Below are positions 63,100-64,000 of a DNA stretch of 64,000 nt, piece by piece. Position 1 is the stretch's first letter. The number at the start of each line of letters is the position of its first letter. Position numbers and translations under genes: made by a program. The notes under the pieces are model-generated. The model had not been told where the DNA came from. It did no database searches and worked only from the letters and a program-made list of their open reading frames with translations. Source of the stretch: Corbicula japonica. Its lineage: Eukaryota; Mollusca; Bivalvia; Venerida; Cyrenidae. The stretch covers positions 1 to 64,000 of the forward strand of contig JAZAYU010000034.1 of the NCBI GenBank assembly GCA_038501625.1, given 5' to 3'.

Positions 63100-64000
63100 G
63101 ATCGGACTTTCTCATATTGCCCCTGCAGGTCACACAATTACAAGAATGTGTGATTAAAATAAGAAACAACAACAACAACAACACACAAAAACAACCCGAA
63201 AACAGCGACGTTTAACAACTAAAACTTTTTTCTGCCAACGAGGATGGATTATATTTTAAGAACTTCATGTTAACAGTAAATAAATAAAAGTTTATTTGCT
63301 ATATGGCTTTATTTGTGTAGTGTAACTGCTTTTGTGTGTGCTATAATCTGCCTTGAGCAGACTGTCCATGACAAGACACTAACTAAATTAGATTAACTTG
63401 TTAACTGAATGACACGCGTTTACATTCAACAAGTTTAACACGATTAACTTGTTATTTGAATGACAAATTAATGCGATGAAGCAAAATAAAATTTGAATTA
63501 TCTGTAAAAACAAAGAAAGTTATCGGGTACCAACGTGTTTTTCGTTATCTTGGAAAATTGACAACAATTACATATAGTAAACAACTTCAATCCAGTTGTA
63601 AAGTACCGCTTTTGGTTAAAATATATTACTTTCAATAGCAAAGCGGCTTGCGCTGACTTGATTTCGACAGGTATTTTCCCACTTACATGCCATATTTTTA
63701 AACGGGGTTCTTTGTACATTTAACAACACATTCAACTTGTATTTACAACAAATCCGATGAAAATATAATGAGAAATATGCCCGTAATAACAATTTGATAG
63801 TATGCAACGGAAAACCATAAAATAATGCGACTTGAAATACTTATACTGACATGCAGTATTCCCATCACGTAATAGATATTTAAAAACTGTTTCATATTAT
63901 TATTTGTTTAAAGAATAAATTTGACTTAAAAACGATTTAAGTATTGTGTGTTAAAATAATAAACTTGAATTAAAAAAAAACGATTGAAATAGAAACAGAA
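63100..64000. other. No gene recognised
   Basis: AT-rich with a short (CAA)n near 63166-63185. Frames at 63498-63807 have no domain. Confidence 0.5.

Overview
The window is animal nuclear DNA, AT-rich and intron-rich, with no bacterial or viral gene content. The repeats point to a mollusc, most likely a bivalve. The clues are intronic repeats in the 'gaccttgacctttgagctacgg' style, 'accaagtttcatgaagattg' repeats, CCGTATATAC mariner-type MITEs and GGGCGGATC elements. This assignment is inference from repeat style. Many open frames here start at TTG or GTG and are not genes.

Positions 1-32505 hold two copies of a giant palindromic element, each about 14.1 kb. Element 1 enters from the left edge, has its centre at 2072-2099 and ends at 9353. 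Element 2 spans 18392-32505 with its centre at 25462-25489. In each, two arms of about 7.0 kb run in opposite directions around a 28-bp unpaired spacer, and the spacer is in opposite orientation in the two elements. Between them lies an array of exactly seven 1290-bp satellite units (9355-18384). Each unit carries a tRNA-Glu-like sequence with intact Pol III boxes and a T8 run. Everything from 1 to about 27.5 kb is therefore a mirror image around the array. The arms hold only broken coding traces: C2H2 zinc-finger remnants, one behind a good splice acceptor.

Positions 32506-39126 are repeat-rich intergenic DNA: a CA microsatellite, a GGGGAAC-spaced motif repeat, a tRNA-derived SINE head, a hairpin/tandem repeat, and an 861-bp palindrome-rich element with terminal inverted repeats and a 6-bp target duplication.

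Positions 39231-56228 (minus strand) hold the one gene I can rebuild: 13 exons, all introns GT-AG, all phases consistent, ATG to TAG, predicted 1153 residues. It joins an N-terminal SET (lysine methyltransferase-type) domain, an 18-unit heptapeptide repeat, acidic linkers, two zinc-finger-like Cys/His clusters, a tyrosine-recombinase catalytic domain and a C-terminal Myb/SANT-like domain. It looks either like the protein of a tyrosine-recombinase mobile element that took up a chromatin writer, or like a gene domesticated from one. This is the main candidate for an undescribed system.

Positions 56229-64000 are non-coding as far as I can see: inverted-repeat elements, a 2175-bp TTAA-flanked element with hierarchical palindromes and a nested element, tRNA-like heads, a GAT/CTG-rich stretch and poly-G elements.
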